Of a stretch of DNA of 64,000 nt, positions 9,710 through 19,347 are shown piece by piece. Each line of letters opens with the position of its first letter. Position 1 is the first letter of the stretch. The notes under the pieces were generated by a model that was given only the letters and a program-made list of their open reading frames with translations, was not told the DNA's origin and searched no databases. The position numbers were made by a program, and so were the translations under genes. The DNA is from Bacteroidales bacterium (GTDB taxonomy: Bacteria > Bacteroidota > Bacteroidia > Bacteroidales > Marinilabiliaceae): contig JAKSLH010000004.1 in the NCBI GenBank assembly GCA_024401335.1, forward strand, positions 101,122-165,121. Reading direction: 5' to 3'.

Positions 9710-10624
9710 TTATTTCGCCGTCTTTATCTTTGAATATTTGCTGATATTCGCAGGGTCGGCTATCTGCAACGCCTCTATGGCTTTGTCTTTCTCCATCTGT
9801 GGAGCACCTGAGAATATGTTCACTATCTCATCACTCTTCGCTGTAAAAAACAGGGTGAGGAGATACGCATTTCGTGTCGAATTCTGCTTTACTTTCTTTA
9901 GCTGGTCTATGCTCTTGTATATCACCTGACGACCTCTATCTACACTCTCGGCCATCTGGTCTAGCCCTTGCCTGTGATAGTTGTAAAGCTCTTTGCGGAA
10001 TATCTTGTGGTTCTCGTCAAGGGCGTTGTTTATCAGCCAATATCTGTTCTTTGTGCTTTCAAACGATTTCCAGCCTGCAAAGCTCGACGACTGGGCCTGA
10101 TTGACTATCGTCTCTGCCTGCTTGAAATACTGCGAACCGCCGTTCAACGAGAAGGTGTCATAATCTACACCTAGCATGAAATATACATAGAAGGCTATCA
10201 GCGGCACGAGATTGTCCGAATCATACGAATTGGGATTATACACCAACGACTGACCTTCGTTATAGCGGAACTGTATGTCATTATCCTGCATGTTGAATGT
10301 CGTGGTGGTATACGCGCTGTTATATACAGGCCTACGTAGCTGCACTGTCAGAGTTCCTTTGAACTCATTCGACGACAACTGCTCCGTTATGTTGAAGTTG
10401 AGACTGCACTCTATGCGCTCCTTGGTGTCATATTTGTCCGATGTCCATATCTGCGACTTCATGAAGTCCTGCAGGGCATTGCGCATGTTCTCATACACTT
10501 GCTTGTTCGTTCCCTGAACTGAGGCCGACTGTACATTGATGCTGCATTGCAACTCCTGAGCAACGACATCCATACCTGACATCACTACTCCTATTGCAAC
10601 CAATATATATGCGATTGCTCTCAT
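9710..10624 (-). CDS. DUF4835 family secreted protein (PorD-type)
   Basis: 304 residues with a signal peptide ending near residue 22 (VVAQ). The mature start ELQCSINVQSASVQGTNKQV and the later YVYFMLGVDYDTFS segment match the DUF4835 family, found almost only in Bacteroidota. From memory, some databases name this family T9SS protein PorD, but its role is not firmly established. Its ATG overlaps the coaBC stop codon (ATGA, 4 bp), so translation is probably coupled. The order coaBC, DUF4835, recN is widely conserved in the phylum. Confidence 0.8.
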   Translation of the reverse strand: MRAIAYILVAIGVVMSGMDVVAQELQCSINVQSASVQGTNKQVYENMRNALQDFMKSQIWTSDKYDTKERIECSLNFNITEQLSSNEFKGTLTVQLRRPVYNSAYTTTTFNMQDNDIQFRYNEGQSLVYNPNSYDSDNLVPLIAFYVYFMLGVDYDTFSLNGGSQYFKQAETIVNQAQSSSFAGWKSFESTKNRYWLINNALDENHKIFRKELYNYHRQGLDQMAESVDRGRQVIYKSIDQLKKVKQNSTRNAYLLTLFFTAKSDEIVNIFSGAPQMEKDKAIEALQIADPANISKYSKIKTAK

Positions 10625-11820
10625 AGATACTCCTCTAGTTTGTCAACGATATCAGCAGCTACATCTACCTTCGACTTCAGTTCATAGGCCGTATGCCTGC
10701 CATTGCTCTCAAATATGGTTATCTTGTTGGTATCTACTCCAAAGCCCGCACCCTTGTCGTTGAGTGAGTTCAAAACAATGAAGTCCAGGTTCTTCTTCTG
10801 TAGCTTCTTGGCTGCATTGGCTTCTTCATCGTTTGTCTCTAGCGCAAAACCTACTAGCAGTTGCTTGGCTGTCTTCATCGTTCCCATGGCTGCCGCAATA
10901 TCCTCGGTCGGCTTGAGCTCAAGCGTCATGTCTCCTACTCGCTTTATCTTCTGGTCCGCCTTGGTCGCTGGTGTGTAATCGGCTACGGCGGCTGTCATGA
11001 TTGCTGCATCCGCCAATGGGAAGTTGGCTACACATGCCTCATACATCTCATGCGCACTCTCTACCGGTATCACACGTATGTTCTTATGACGGGCTTTGAC
11101 TTTTACCGGACCGCTCACTAATATCACTTTAGCTCCTCGCGCAGCTAGCTCTTCACATATCGCATACCCCATCTTGCCACTCGAATAGTTGCCTATGAAG
11201 CGTACAGGATCCATCTTTTCGTATGTTGGCCCCGCTGTCACCATAACGGTCTTGCCTTCCATGCGCGGACTCTTCTTGAAGATGTCTCCTATGGCCTCCG
11301 CTATCGTCTCAGGCTCTGCCATGCGGCCTTTACCTACTAGTCCGCTAGCTAGCTCTCCGTCTTCTGCTTCAACTATCGTCACCCCTCTGTCCCTCAACAG
11401 CTGAAGGTTCTTCTGCGTCGCCTCATGACGATACATGTCTAGGTCCATCGCTGGCGCTACAACAACAGGACATTTGGCCGAAAGATATGTTGTGAGAAGC
11501 AGGTTGTCCGCTACCCCATTGGCCATCTTGGCTATCGAATTGGCCGTGGCTGGCGCTATGACGTAGCAGTCCGACCATATTCCGAGACTGACATGACTGT
11601 TCCATTGACCGTTCTCCGGATCGAAAAAGTCAACGGCTATGGGATTCTTCGATAATGTGGCGAGTGTGAGGGGAGTTATAAACTGCTTTGCCATCTCTGT
11701 CATCACAACACGCACCTCTGCGCCTTGCTTGACGAGTGAACGTATCAGATAGGCTGTCTTATAGGCTGCTATGCCTCCTGTAACTCCAACAAGAATATGT
11801 TTCCCTTGCATGTTTTCCAT
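10621..11820 (-). CDS. coaBC: Bifunctional phosphopantothenoylcysteine decarboxylase/synthetase
   Basis: 399 residues from the chosen start. The N-terminal flavoprotein (CoaC) domain begins HILVGVTGGIAAYK and contains APAMDLDMY. The C-terminal CoaB domain has MVTAGPTYEKMDPVRFIGNYSSGKMG and the conserved LVGFALETND. Together they turn 4'-phosphopantothenate plus cysteine into 4'-phosphopantetheine for coenzyme A. A longer frame begins at 11874, but a -7 box lies at 11832-11839 inside it, so that start would precede the transcript. ATG 11820 (MENMQGKH) or 11811 (MQGKH) is more likely. First gene of the coaBC-DUF4835-recN operon. Confidence 0.95.
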   Translation of the reverse strand: MENMQGKHILVGVTGGIAAYKTAYLIRSLVKQGAEVRVVMTEMAKQFITPLTLATLSKNPIAVDFFDPENGQWNSHVSLGIWSDCYVIAPATANSIAKMANGVADNLLLTTYLSAKCPVVVAPAMDLDMYRHEATQKNLQLLRDRGVTIVEAEDGELASGLVGKGRMAEPETIAEAIGDIFKKSPRMEGKTVMVTAGPTYEKMDPVRFIGNYSSGKMGYAICEELAARGAKVILVSGPVKVKARHKNIRVIPVESAHEMYEACVANFPLADAAIMTAAVADYTPATKADQKIKRVGDMTLELKPTEDIAAAMGTMKTAKQLLVGFALETNDEEANAAKKLQKKNLDFIVLNSLNDKGAGFGVDTNKITIFESNGRHTAYELKSKVDVAADIVDKLEEYL

Positions 11821-11831
11821 ATTGTTTGATG

Positions 11832-11839
11832 CAAATATA
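11832..11839 (-). promoter_or_regulatory. -7 box of the coaBC operon
   Basis: On the minus strand the bases read TATATTTG (TAnnTTTG). Transcription would begin near 11825, leaving a leader of only about 5-15 bases. This decides the coaBC start. No good -33 TTG is seen. Confidence 0.5.
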
Positions 11840-11861
11840 ATCTTTTCCGCATTAATAATCA

Positions 11862-11891
11862 TTGAAACATACACTTAATGTTGAAACATAC
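11862..11891. repeat. Direct repeat TTGAAACATAC x2 between coaBC and nhaC-like gene
   Basis: TTGAAACATAC occurs exactly at 11862-11872 and 11881-11891, a 19-bp period. The second copy lies in a small palindrome (ATGTT-GA-AACAT, 11878-11889). It is placed just upstream of the divergent coaBC and antiporter promoters, so it may be a regulator site. Confidence 0.45.
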
Positions 11892-11960
11892 TTGACCAAC
11901 ATTTATGGCTTTTATGCTATTCTATTGCCCACAACATCATGTATCTTAGACGGAAAAACA

Positions 11961-11968
11961 TATCTTTG
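11961..11968 (+). promoter_or_regulatory. -7 box of the NhaC-type antiporter gene
   Basis: TATCTTTG fits TAnnTTTG, with a predicted start near 11974 and the ATG at 11995. No clear -33 element is visible. Confidence 0.45.
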
Positions 11969-11994
11969 CATTATAAACCTAACTTCATCAACCA

Positions 11995-13443
11995 ATGACT
12001 AACTCGTCGCCTTCGCCTTCTCTCACTGTCGCTCTCCTTCCTCTCTTGGCGCTTATCGGCCTGATATCTCTTACCATATCAATCTACGGAAGCGACGCTT
12101 TGGCTGGCGGGTGCCAGACGGCTCTTCTTATCAGCACCGGTCTTTGCATCTGTCTGTCTATGAGTATTTATCACATCAAATGGCAGGTTTTCGAAGACTC
12201 TATCAAGGAGACGGTCAGCGGTGCTACGGTGTCTATCGTTATTCTTCTCGTCATAGGCATGATGTCGGGAGCATGGATGATCTGCGGCACTGTGCCGACA
12301 CTTATCTACTATGGCATTCAGATCATGTCGCCTAAGTTCTTCCTCATCAGCACCTGCATCCTCTGTGCTCTCGTCTCTGTGGCTACTGGCAGCTCCTGGA
12401 CTACCATAGCTACTATCGGTGTGGCTCTGATCGGCATCGGCAAGGCGTTGGGGGCTCCGGTAGAATGGACGGCGGGCGCTATTATCTCTGGCGCTTACTT
12501 TGGCGATAAGATATCTCCACTGAGCGACACGACGACTCTGGCGGCTTCGGTAACGGGCACCGACCTGTTCCGACATATTCGATATATGATGGGCACTACC
12601 GTGCCTACAATGACCATCAGCTGCGCCATATATCTCATCGCTGGCTTCTATGTCTGCGGTGAGGGCGAACTGCATATCTCTGAATATACCGAAGGACTGG
12701 CAAGGACTTTCAACATTACGCCGCTGACTCTTGTCGTCCCTCTGGTCACCGGCGTTCTTATCTACAAGAAGGTGCCTTCGCTCATCACTCTCTCGGCATC
12801 GGCTATCACTGGCATCATAATGGCTGTATTCCTCCAGGGCGACATCCTCAAATGCATCGCTGGCGATGACATAAGTGGGCTGCTGGCCTACGTGAAGGGG
12901 GCTATGACTACTCTGTTCACTTCTACTCACGTCGCCACCGGCAGCGAGGCGCTGGATGCTCTCGTCGAGACTGGCGGCATGGGGGGCATGATGGATACTA
13001 TATGGCTGATACTGTGCGCCATGTGCTTTGGTGGAGCTATGATTGGTAGCGGCATGCTGACTAGCATAACTACTGAGATAATAAAACACACTAAAGGTAT
13101 ATATAGCCTTGTGAGCGCTACCTCTTTATCGGGAATAATAATGAACCTGACTACTTGCGACCAGTATATCTCGATAATCATCGAGGGTAATATGTTCAAG
13201 GATGTCTATCGCGAAAAGGGATACGAGAGCTGTCTGCTTAGCCGCACTACCGAGGACTCTGCTACGGTCACTTCAGTCCTCATACCTTGGAGCACTTGCG
13301 GCATGACGCAAAGCACTGTGCTCAATGTGGCTACTATGGCCTATATGCCTTTCTGCTTCTTCAACTTCCTCAGCCCTATAATGACTATTATCTGCGCTGG
13401 CAGGGCTAAGAGACAGTTCGAAAAGAAGAACGTAAGCATGTAA
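11995..13443 (+). CDS. nhaC: NhaC-type Na+/H+ antiporter
   Basis: 482 residues, almost entirely hydrophobic, with about 11-12 membrane helices. The conserved stretch ATGSSWTTIATIGVALIG, then GAIISGAYFGDKISPLSDTT near residue 165, is characteristic of the NhaC family. A second characteristic stretch near residue 405 (CLLSRTTEDSATVTSVLIPW) supports it. It exchanges external H+ for internal Na+ at the inner membrane, for pH and sodium balance. Some NhaC relatives carry other couples such as malate/lactate, so the substrate is by family. Confidence 0.88.
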   Translation: MTNSSPSPSLTVALLPLLALIGLISLTISIYGSDALAGGCQTALLISTGLCICLSMSIYHIKWQVFEDSIKETVSGATVSIVILLVIGMMSGAWMICGTVPTLIYYGIQIMSPKFFLISTCILCALVSVATGSSWTTIATIGVALIGIGKALGAPVEWTAGAIISGAYFGDKISPLSDTTTLAASVTGTDLFRHIRYMMGTTVPTMTISCAIYLIAGFYVCGEGELHISEYTEGLARTFNITPLTLVVPLVTGVLIYKKVPSLITLSASAITGIIMAVFLQGDILKCIAGDDISGLLAYVKGAMTTLFTSTHVATGSEALDALVETGGMGGMMDTIWLILCAMCFGGAMIGSGMLTSITTEIIKHTKGIYSLVSATSLSGIIMNLTTCDQYISIIIEGNMFKDVYREKGYESCLLSRTTEDSATVTSVLIPWSTCGMTQSTVLNVATMAYMPFCFFNFLSPIMTIICAGRAKRQFEKKNVSM

Positions 13444-13488
13444 CCTCTCCCCCTCCATTTCGTATAACAAGCCAAAGGCAAAAGACTG

Positions 13489-15780
13489 ATGACTTATTTC
13501 AAACACATACTGTCACTCACCACAGCTCTCCTCTCCTCTGTCTGCGCTGTGGCTCAAACCAACGACAACACTCTCGACAGTCTCTACATTGCATTAAGCA
13601 GACAAAAAAACAATAACCTGGATCGACTTGAGACAATCGACAAGATAGCTTACGTACACTACAATGTCGATTCTACTCTGTCTTATGCCCAGATCGAACT
13701 CGAACTGGCACAGCACTTGCAGTCTCACAAGCACGAGGCTAAGGCCTACAACTACATGGCTTGGGGCAGCTATGTCAAGGGCAACTACATCAAGACTTGC
13801 GACTACGCTACTAAAGCTATATCTGCGGCGGAAAAGATCGACTCAAAGACCGACATGGGCAAGGGCTTCTACTATATCGCTAACGCCTATTCTATGATGA
13901 AGGATGCCGTGAAGGCCGACACCTACTTCCATAAGGCTCTCGCTCTGTTCACCGAGACAAACGACGACACCAATATGTGCAAGGTGCTCAGAAACATGGC
14001 GCAGATGAATAGCGAATACACTATGTACGACGCTGCCGAAGATTGCTACAACAGGGCTATCGACATCGACCGCCAAAACGGCAACAGGGCACAGATGGCG
14101 GAGGACTATATCGGACTGGGTTACATCGAACAGCAGAAATACGAGAACAACGAGCCCGATGCTATTAGCCATATCCATCAGTCTCTTCTATACACCCAAA
14201 CGGCTAGGAAACTGGCGAAGGAGACGGCCTCTCCCTACTACATCATGAGGGCTGACATATATATGGCCAACCAGATGCTGACTCTGTCAACGTTCACCGA
14301 CGACCCTCTGATCTCTCCACAACGACGAAAGGAACTCCACGACAGCACTAAGGTCCTGATCGATGAGTCATTCGACATATGCACCAAATGTGGCTACGAA
14401 GATGAACAACAAGGTATCAACAATGCCTACGCCAACTGGCTCATAACCGACAAGCAGTACAAAAAGGCTGAGGCTTTTCTCGACTCTCTCGAAATTGTCT
14501 TCAACGCTAATAAGGATGAGCATCTCGACGACTTGCTGGGATTATACGAGACTTTCTCTAACCTGTACGAGAGCAACGGCTCCTACGAAATGGCTTGTCA
14601 AGCTAAAGACAAATATCTCGAGACATATATCAATAGCCTGCAGATCGATTACGCCGCTAAATCGGCCCAGTCAATAGCTGAAGCTGAATACGAAAAGCAG
14701 ATGCGCGACAGGGAGATTGAATATGAGGCCGAATCACGAGTGAGGACTTGGGCTATATATGCTATCTCTACAATTCTTCTGCTGGTATTGATACTGGCTA
14801 TTCTGTCAATAAGAAACTACATACAGAGCCGCAAGATCAATAACGAACTCGACGAAAAGAATCAGGAGCTCGAGTCACAGAAGGAGGAGATTATCGCTCA
14901 GAATGAACGACTGGAGGAGAAGAACGAACAGATCGAGTCTCAAAGTAGAGACCTTAAGCTCCAAAACGCTATCATCAGCGAGACAAACAAGCAGATGAAG
15001 GATAGCATCAACTACGCTAAGGTCATACAGGAGGCTACCCTGCCATCCGACGGACAGATGGAAAGTCTCTTCGGCAGCGTGCTGATCATCTACCGCCCTC
15101 TCAACATTGTGTCGGGCGACTTCTATTGGGCTCAACAGGTGGGCAACCTCAAGATGCTTGCCGTGGGCGACTGCACCGGACATGGCGTTCCGGGCGCTTT
15201 CCTGAGTATGCTCGGCATATCTATACTCAACGAGATAGCGGCTAACTACCAGCCCGACGTCATATCTGCTGGCACTGTCCTCGACAAGATGAGAACCATG
15301 TTCAAGCAGGCTCTCCACCAAAGAGGAGGCGACGAGACAAGCCAGGATGGCATCGACCTCGCTCTCGTGATTATCGACCCTAAGGGTATGGTGATGCACT
15401 ATGCTGGCGCCTATAGACCTATAATTTTCATAAGAGATGGCGAAGCACAGAAACTCGAACACGACAAGATGCCTATCGGCTCACACCATAGGGAGACGGA
15501 GCATTTCAAGGACCACACAATCGATCTGATGCCTGGCGATGCGATATACATGTACTCCGACGGCATGACGGACCAGTTCGGCTACGATAGCAACCACGAG
15601 GAACATAAATTCGGCGACAAGAAACTTATCCCTCTGTTGCGCGATATATGCCGACAGCCTTTCTCTGTTCAAAAGACTAAGATCGAGATGACTATCGACA
15701 ACTGGCGTCTCGACTCTAACATGTCCGACAGACAATGCGAACAAACCGACGACGCATTAATTGTCGGTATAAGAGTGTGA
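13489..15780 (+). CDS. TPR sensor with SpoIIE-type PP2C phosphatase domain (tandem copy 1)
   Basis: 763 residues. A signal peptide (ending CAVAQ near 22) precedes a long TPR-type helical periplasmic region to about 400, one membrane helix near 420-445, a Glu/Lys/Gln-rich coiled coil (about 445-505), and a PP2C/SpoIIE phosphatase. Phosphatase motifs are SGDFYWA near 543, DCTGHGVPGAFLSM near 562, DGIDLAL near 622, and YSDGMTDQFGYD near 687. The architecture is that of a receptor passing periplasmic information to a cytoplasmic Ser/Thr phosphatase. It is 44 bp before its closest paralogue and probably co-transcribed with it. No substrate protein is encoded nearby. Confidence 0.85.
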   Translation: MTYFKHILSLTTALLSSVCAVAQTNDNTLDSLYIALSRQKNNNLDRLETIDKIAYVHYNVDSTLSYAQIELELAQHLQSHKHEAKAYNYMAWGSYVKGNYIKTCDYATKAISAAEKIDSKTDMGKGFYYIANAYSMMKDAVKADTYFHKALALFTETNDDTNMCKVLRNMAQMNSEYTMYDAAEDCYNRAIDIDRQNGNRAQMAEDYIGLGYIEQQKYENNEPDAISHIHQSLLYTQTARKLAKETASPYYIMRADIYMANQMLTLSTFTDDPLISPQRRKELHDSTKVLIDESFDICTKCGYEDEQQGINNAYANWLITDKQYKKAEAFLDSLEIVFNANKDEHLDDLLGLYETFSNLYESNGSYEMACQAKDKYLETYINSLQIDYAAKSAQSIAEAEYEKQMRDREIEYEAESRVRTWAIYAISTILLLVLILAILSIRNYIQSRKINNELDEKNQELESQKEEIIAQNERLEEKNEQIESQSRDLKLQNAIISETNKQMKDSINYAKVIQEATLPSDGQMESLFGSVLIIYRPLNIVSGDFYWAQQVGNLKMLAVGDCTGHGVPGAFLSMLGISILNEIAANYQPDVISAGTVLDKMRTMFKQALHQRGGDETSQDGIDLALVIIDPKGMVMHYAGAYRPIIFIRDGEAQKLEHDKMPIGSHHRETEHFKDHTIDLMPGDAIYMYSDGMTDQFGYDSNHEEHKFGDKKLIPLLRDICRQPFSVQKTKIEMTIDNWRLDSNMSDRQCEQTDDALIVGIRV

Positions 15781-15824
15781 TATATGATATTTTATTATAT
15801 ATTCGCTTATCTGTTATTCCATAC

Positions 15825-18068
15825 ATGAACAAAGCTCTACACATACTACTATATCTTGTCTTATCTGCAGTAACAACACCTGCTATGGCCCAGACTCAAG
15901 AACAGGACCACCTGCTTGATAGTCTGAGAGCTATTTATTGCAATAGCGACGACGACCTTGTCAAGATCGAGGCTATCGATGCTATAGCATATCGTCACTA
16001 CAGCGCCGACTCTACCGTGTTCTATGCCAACAAGCTCATAGAGTTTTCTAGAAAGATCAACCTCAAGCAATACGAAGCCAGGGCTCTCGACTATCTGGCA
16101 TGGGCCAACTATTTCTATGGTGAATACACCAAGTCTTGCGAATATGCCTTCGAGGCTCTGTTCATTGCCGACTCTATCGGTGATAACGGACTAAAGGCTA
16201 ACGATTTCTTCATGCTCGGAACGTCTTACTCAAGACTGCAGAACATGATAAAGTCCAACGAATACTTCTATCAGGCTCTCGACATCTACTACGAGATAAA
16301 GGATAGCTCGCACATTTGCGACGTATTGCGCAACATAGCTGGCAACAACTACGAAAACGCTATGTACGACGCCGCTCAAAACTGCCTGATGCAGTCAACT
16401 GACATCAACATCAAGAGAAACGATAAGATTGGCCTGTCTGAAGATAACTACCACCTGGGACGACTGGCCTATAAGAGACATCTCGACCATAAGACTAGCC
16501 AAAAGGCTACCGACCAACTCTACATTGCCAAGAAGTATCTCCTCTCATCTAGGCGCTACGCCCAAGAGGCACAGTTCGGATTCTCACAGCAGAAGGCTGC
16601 CCAACAGCTGGCTCATGTCATGGTCGAAATAGCTGGCTATGAATACAACGCTAAGGCGAAGGCTCACATATTAGATAGCTGCCAACTACTTCTTAATGAG
16701 GCTTACGACTTGTGTGACAAAATCGGAAGTTTCGAAGAGAGACTCAACATCGACGAGACATACGCATATCTGCTGATACAAAAGAAGCAATACCTGTCGG
16801 CCGAGGCGTTCATCGACTCTCTCTACAACACACTCGAACTCGACAACGACATGAACAGCTCTTGCATACAGCGCTTCTGCCTTGCCAGAGCTAAGCTATA
16901 TGAGTGCATGGGGCATTACGATAAGGCTTGCTTCTACAAGGATCTGTTCCACGAGATGTACTGCAACAACAAGCAGGCCGACTATATCGCACAAACAGCA
17001 CAAAACATGGCACAGGCCAACTTCGACAAGAAACTGAGAGAACGCGACCTGAAATATGAGACAGAGGCTAAGATACAGAAGACTATCAACATAACAACGG
17101 CAACAGTCATTGCCCTGCTGATACTGGCCGGATTCTTCGTGATGATAAGCTACCTTAAGGTCAAAAAGATCAACAAACTGCTCGACAACAAAAACAATGT
17201 TTTGCAGACGCAGAAAATCGAGATTGAGGAACAGAAGAAGAACCTGGAACTACAGAACAGTCTCATTACTAGCGCCAACAAAGAGATGACCGAAAGCATC
17301 AACTATGCTAGCGTCATACAAAGAGCAGTCATGCCGTCAAAGGAACAGATGGAATCACTCTTTGGCGACAATATGATAATCTATAGGCCTCTCGACATTG
17401 TGTCGGGCGACTTCTACTGGGCAACTCAGGTGGGGCGCCACAAGCTCCTTGCCGTAGCCGACTGCACTGGCCATGGCGTTCCAGGCGCCATATTGAGCAT
17501 GCTCGGCATATCTACTCTCAACGACATATCAAGCCGTATCGACGAAAACCACTTCTCTACAGGCGAGATACTCGACGAGATGAGAACCGTCATAAAGCAC
17601 TCCCTGAAGCAATATGGTGGCGACGAAGACAATCATGACGGCATCGACATGGCTCTCATTGCTATCGACACCGAAACAATGGTGATGCGCTTCTCTGGAG
17701 CATATCGCTCTGTGCTGCTGATACGAAACGGAGAAGATACCAGCCTGCCATACGACAGAATGCCTGTCGGCACACACTACAAAGAAGCACTGCATTTCAC
17801 CGAACATACCATAAAGCTGGAGCATGGCGACCTGCTCTACATCTATAGCGACGGCATAACCGACCAGTTCGGCTACGCCGAGAACCACGAGGTGATAAAG
17901 TTCGGCATCAACCGACTAAACACACTCCTGAAAAACATACACCAGCAACCGCTTCACACACAACAGACAATGGTCGAAATGGCCATCGACAGCTGGCGAC
18001 ACGACGACAACAAAACATCCCAATACTGCCAAACCGACGACGCCTTGCTAGTTGGAATAAAAGTATAA
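15825..18068 (+). CDS. TPR sensor with SpoIIE-type PP2C phosphatase domain (tandem copy 2)
   Basis: 747 residues from the ATG at 15825. The frame is open from 15735, inside the previous gene, but only the inner start gives a clean signal peptide (MNKALHILLYLVLSAVTTPA). A TPR region, membrane helix near 419-445, coiled coil and PP2C/SpoIIE domain follow as in the preceding gene. The two phosphatase domains are nearly alignable end to end, while the periplasmic parts differ more. Metal-site motifs are complete (SGDFYWA near 528, DCTGHGVPGA, DGIDMAL, YSDGITDQFGY). This suggests tandem duplication followed by divergence of the sensing part. Confidence 0.85.
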   Translation: MNKALHILLYLVLSAVTTPAMAQTQEQDHLLDSLRAIYCNSDDDLVKIEAIDAIAYRHYSADSTVFYANKLIEFSRKINLKQYEARALDYLAWANYFYGEYTKSCEYAFEALFIADSIGDNGLKANDFFMLGTSYSRLQNMIKSNEYFYQALDIYYEIKDSSHICDVLRNIAGNNYENAMYDAAQNCLMQSTDINIKRNDKIGLSEDNYHLGRLAYKRHLDHKTSQKATDQLYIAKKYLLSSRRYAQEAQFGFSQQKAAQQLAHVMVEIAGYEYNAKAKAHILDSCQLLLNEAYDLCDKIGSFEERLNIDETYAYLLIQKKQYLSAEAFIDSLYNTLELDNDMNSSCIQRFCLARAKLYECMGHYDKACFYKDLFHEMYCNNKQADYIAQTAQNMAQANFDKKLRERDLKYETEAKIQKTINITTATVIALLILAGFFVMISYLKVKKINKLLDNKNNVLQTQKIEIEEQKKNLELQNSLITSANKEMTESINYASVIQRAVMPSKEQMESLFGDNMIIYRPLDIVSGDFYWATQVGRHKLLAVADCTGHGVPGAILSMLGISTLNDISSRIDENHFSTGEILDEMRTVIKHSLKQYGGDEDNHDGIDMALIAIDTETMVMRFSGAYRSVLLIRNGEDTSLPYDRMPVGTHYKEALHFTEHTIKLEHGDLLYIYSDGITDQFGYAENHEVIKFGINRLNTLLKNIHQQPLHTQQTMVEMAIDSWRHDDNKTSQYCQTDDALLVGIKV

Positions 18069-18100
18069 AAAACAAATGCAGATAGAGAGCGACGCCCATA

Positions 18101-18133
18101 TTTGATGACATAAGGAAAAATTAATTAACTTTG
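18101..18133 (+). promoter_or_regulatory. Promoter of the mnmA operon
   Basis: TTTG at 18101-18104 and TAACTTTG at 18126-18133, separated by 21 bp, match the full Bacteroidota -33/-7 consensus. This is among the best promoter matches in the window. Predicted start near 18139. Confidence 0.7.
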
Positions 18134-18153
18134 CGATATAAACAAACTCAACA

Positions 18154-19347
18154 ATGAGCAAAGAGACTGTTGTCATAGGGCTTTCCGGAGGTGTAGACTC
18201 AAGTGTTGCAGCATACGTACTCAAACAGCAAGGGTATAACGTAATCGGCCTGTTCATGCGCAACTGGACAGACACCACGGGTCTCTTAAAGGGTGACTGC
18301 CCCTGGATGGACGACAAGTTCGACGCAGAGGCTGTCGCTCGAAAACTCGACATCCCATTCCACATGGTTGACCTCTCATCAGAATACAGGGCAAGAGTTG
18401 TAGACTATATGTTTTCTGAATACGAGAAAGGACGTACCCCAAACCCTGATGTTCTTTGCAACAGAGAAATCAAATTCGACAAGTTCCTAGAAAAAGCATT
18501 AGAGCTAGGAGCAGATTATGTTGCCACAGGACACTATTGCCGAAAGACAACACAGATCATCAACGGGAAAGAGACTTACAGCCTTCTTGCAGGTTCTGAT
18601 CCCAACAAAGACCAGAGTTATTTCCTTTGTCAGCTCTCACAACAACAACTAGAAAAAGCACTGTTCCCTATCGGCGACATGCTCAAGCCAGAGGTGAGAC
18701 GAATAGCATCAGAACTCAATCTCATCACGGCACACAAGAAAGACTCACAAGGCATATGCTTTGTAGGGAAAGTAGACTTGCCTGTATTCCTTCAGCAAAA
18801 ACTCAAGGCTAAAGAGGGCAAGGTTTTCATCCTCGAAAGTGATTGCGAGATATTCAACAGGGACTGGACAAAGACTGACAACGAAGATTACTTATACGAA
18901 CTGTCAAAGAACTATTCTTTCCACCCTAAATACGGCAAAAAGGTCGGCACCCACCAAGGCGCTCATTTCTATACCATAGGACAAAGAAAGGGTCTTAACA
19001 TCGGCGGATTCCCTGAGCCCCTTTTCATCATAGGCACTAATGTGGAATTCAACCAAATATATGTTGGTATGGGCGACGGCCATCGTGGACTCCACCGCAA
19101 GGTGTTGCGAATCAACAAAGATGAAATACATTGGGTGCGTCAGGACCTCGAGATTGGCGCGGGACAGGAGTTAAGAGCTGACGTGCGTATCCGCTATCGC
19201 CAGCCTCTGCAGAAAGCTACTGTCAAGATGGGCGATCGTGGCCTATATATCGTCTTCGACGAACAACAGAGGGGCGTGACTCCTGGACAGTTTGCCGCCG
19301 TATATGTCAACGATGAAATTGTTGTTTCCGGACCAATCGCTGAATAA
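18154..19347 (+). CDS. mnmA: tRNA-specific 2-thiouridylase MnmA
   Basis: 397 residues. The N-terminal PP-loop LSGGVDSSVAAY, the NPDVLCN segment with the first catalytic Cys (near 103) and DSQGICFVG with the second Cys (near 202) define MnmA. It makes the 2-thio group on U34 of Lys, Glu and Gln tRNAs in the cytoplasm, taking sulfur from a persulfide relay. The C-terminal beta-barrel part (HYTIGQRKGLNIGG-like region) is complete. Bacteroidota often have two MnmA copies. Only one is seen here. Its stop shares a base with the next start (TAATG), so the metallophosphoesterase is probably coupled. Confidence 0.95.
   Translation: MSKETVVIGLSGGVDSSVAAYVLKQQGYNVIGLFMRNWTDTTGLLKGDCPWMDDKFDAEAVARKLDIPFHMVDLSSEYRARVVDYMFSEYEKGRTPNPDVLCNREIKFDKFLEKALELGADYVATGHYCRKTTQIINGKETYSLLAGSDPNKDQSYFLCQLSQQQLEKALFPIGDMLKPEVRRIASELNLITAHKKDSQGICFVGKVDLPVFLQQKLKAKEGKVFILESDCEIFNRDWTKTDNEDYLYELSKNYSFHPKYGKKVGTHQGAHFYTIGQRKGLNIGGFPEPLFIIGTNVEFNQIYVGMGDGHRGLHRKVLRINKDEIHWVRQDLEIGAGQELRADVRIRYRQPLQKATVKMGDRGLYIVFDEQQRGVTPGQFAAVYVNDEIVVSGPIAE

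Noticed and set aside
11821-11874. Longer coaBC start at 11874
   Set aside because: The -7 box at 11832-11839 lies inside this extension, and the extra residues do not match the CoaC N-terminus.
12079-13089. 336-codon minus-strand frame over the antiporter
   Set aside because: Arg/His/Ser-rich and opposite a conserved NhaC gene, so it is a shadow.
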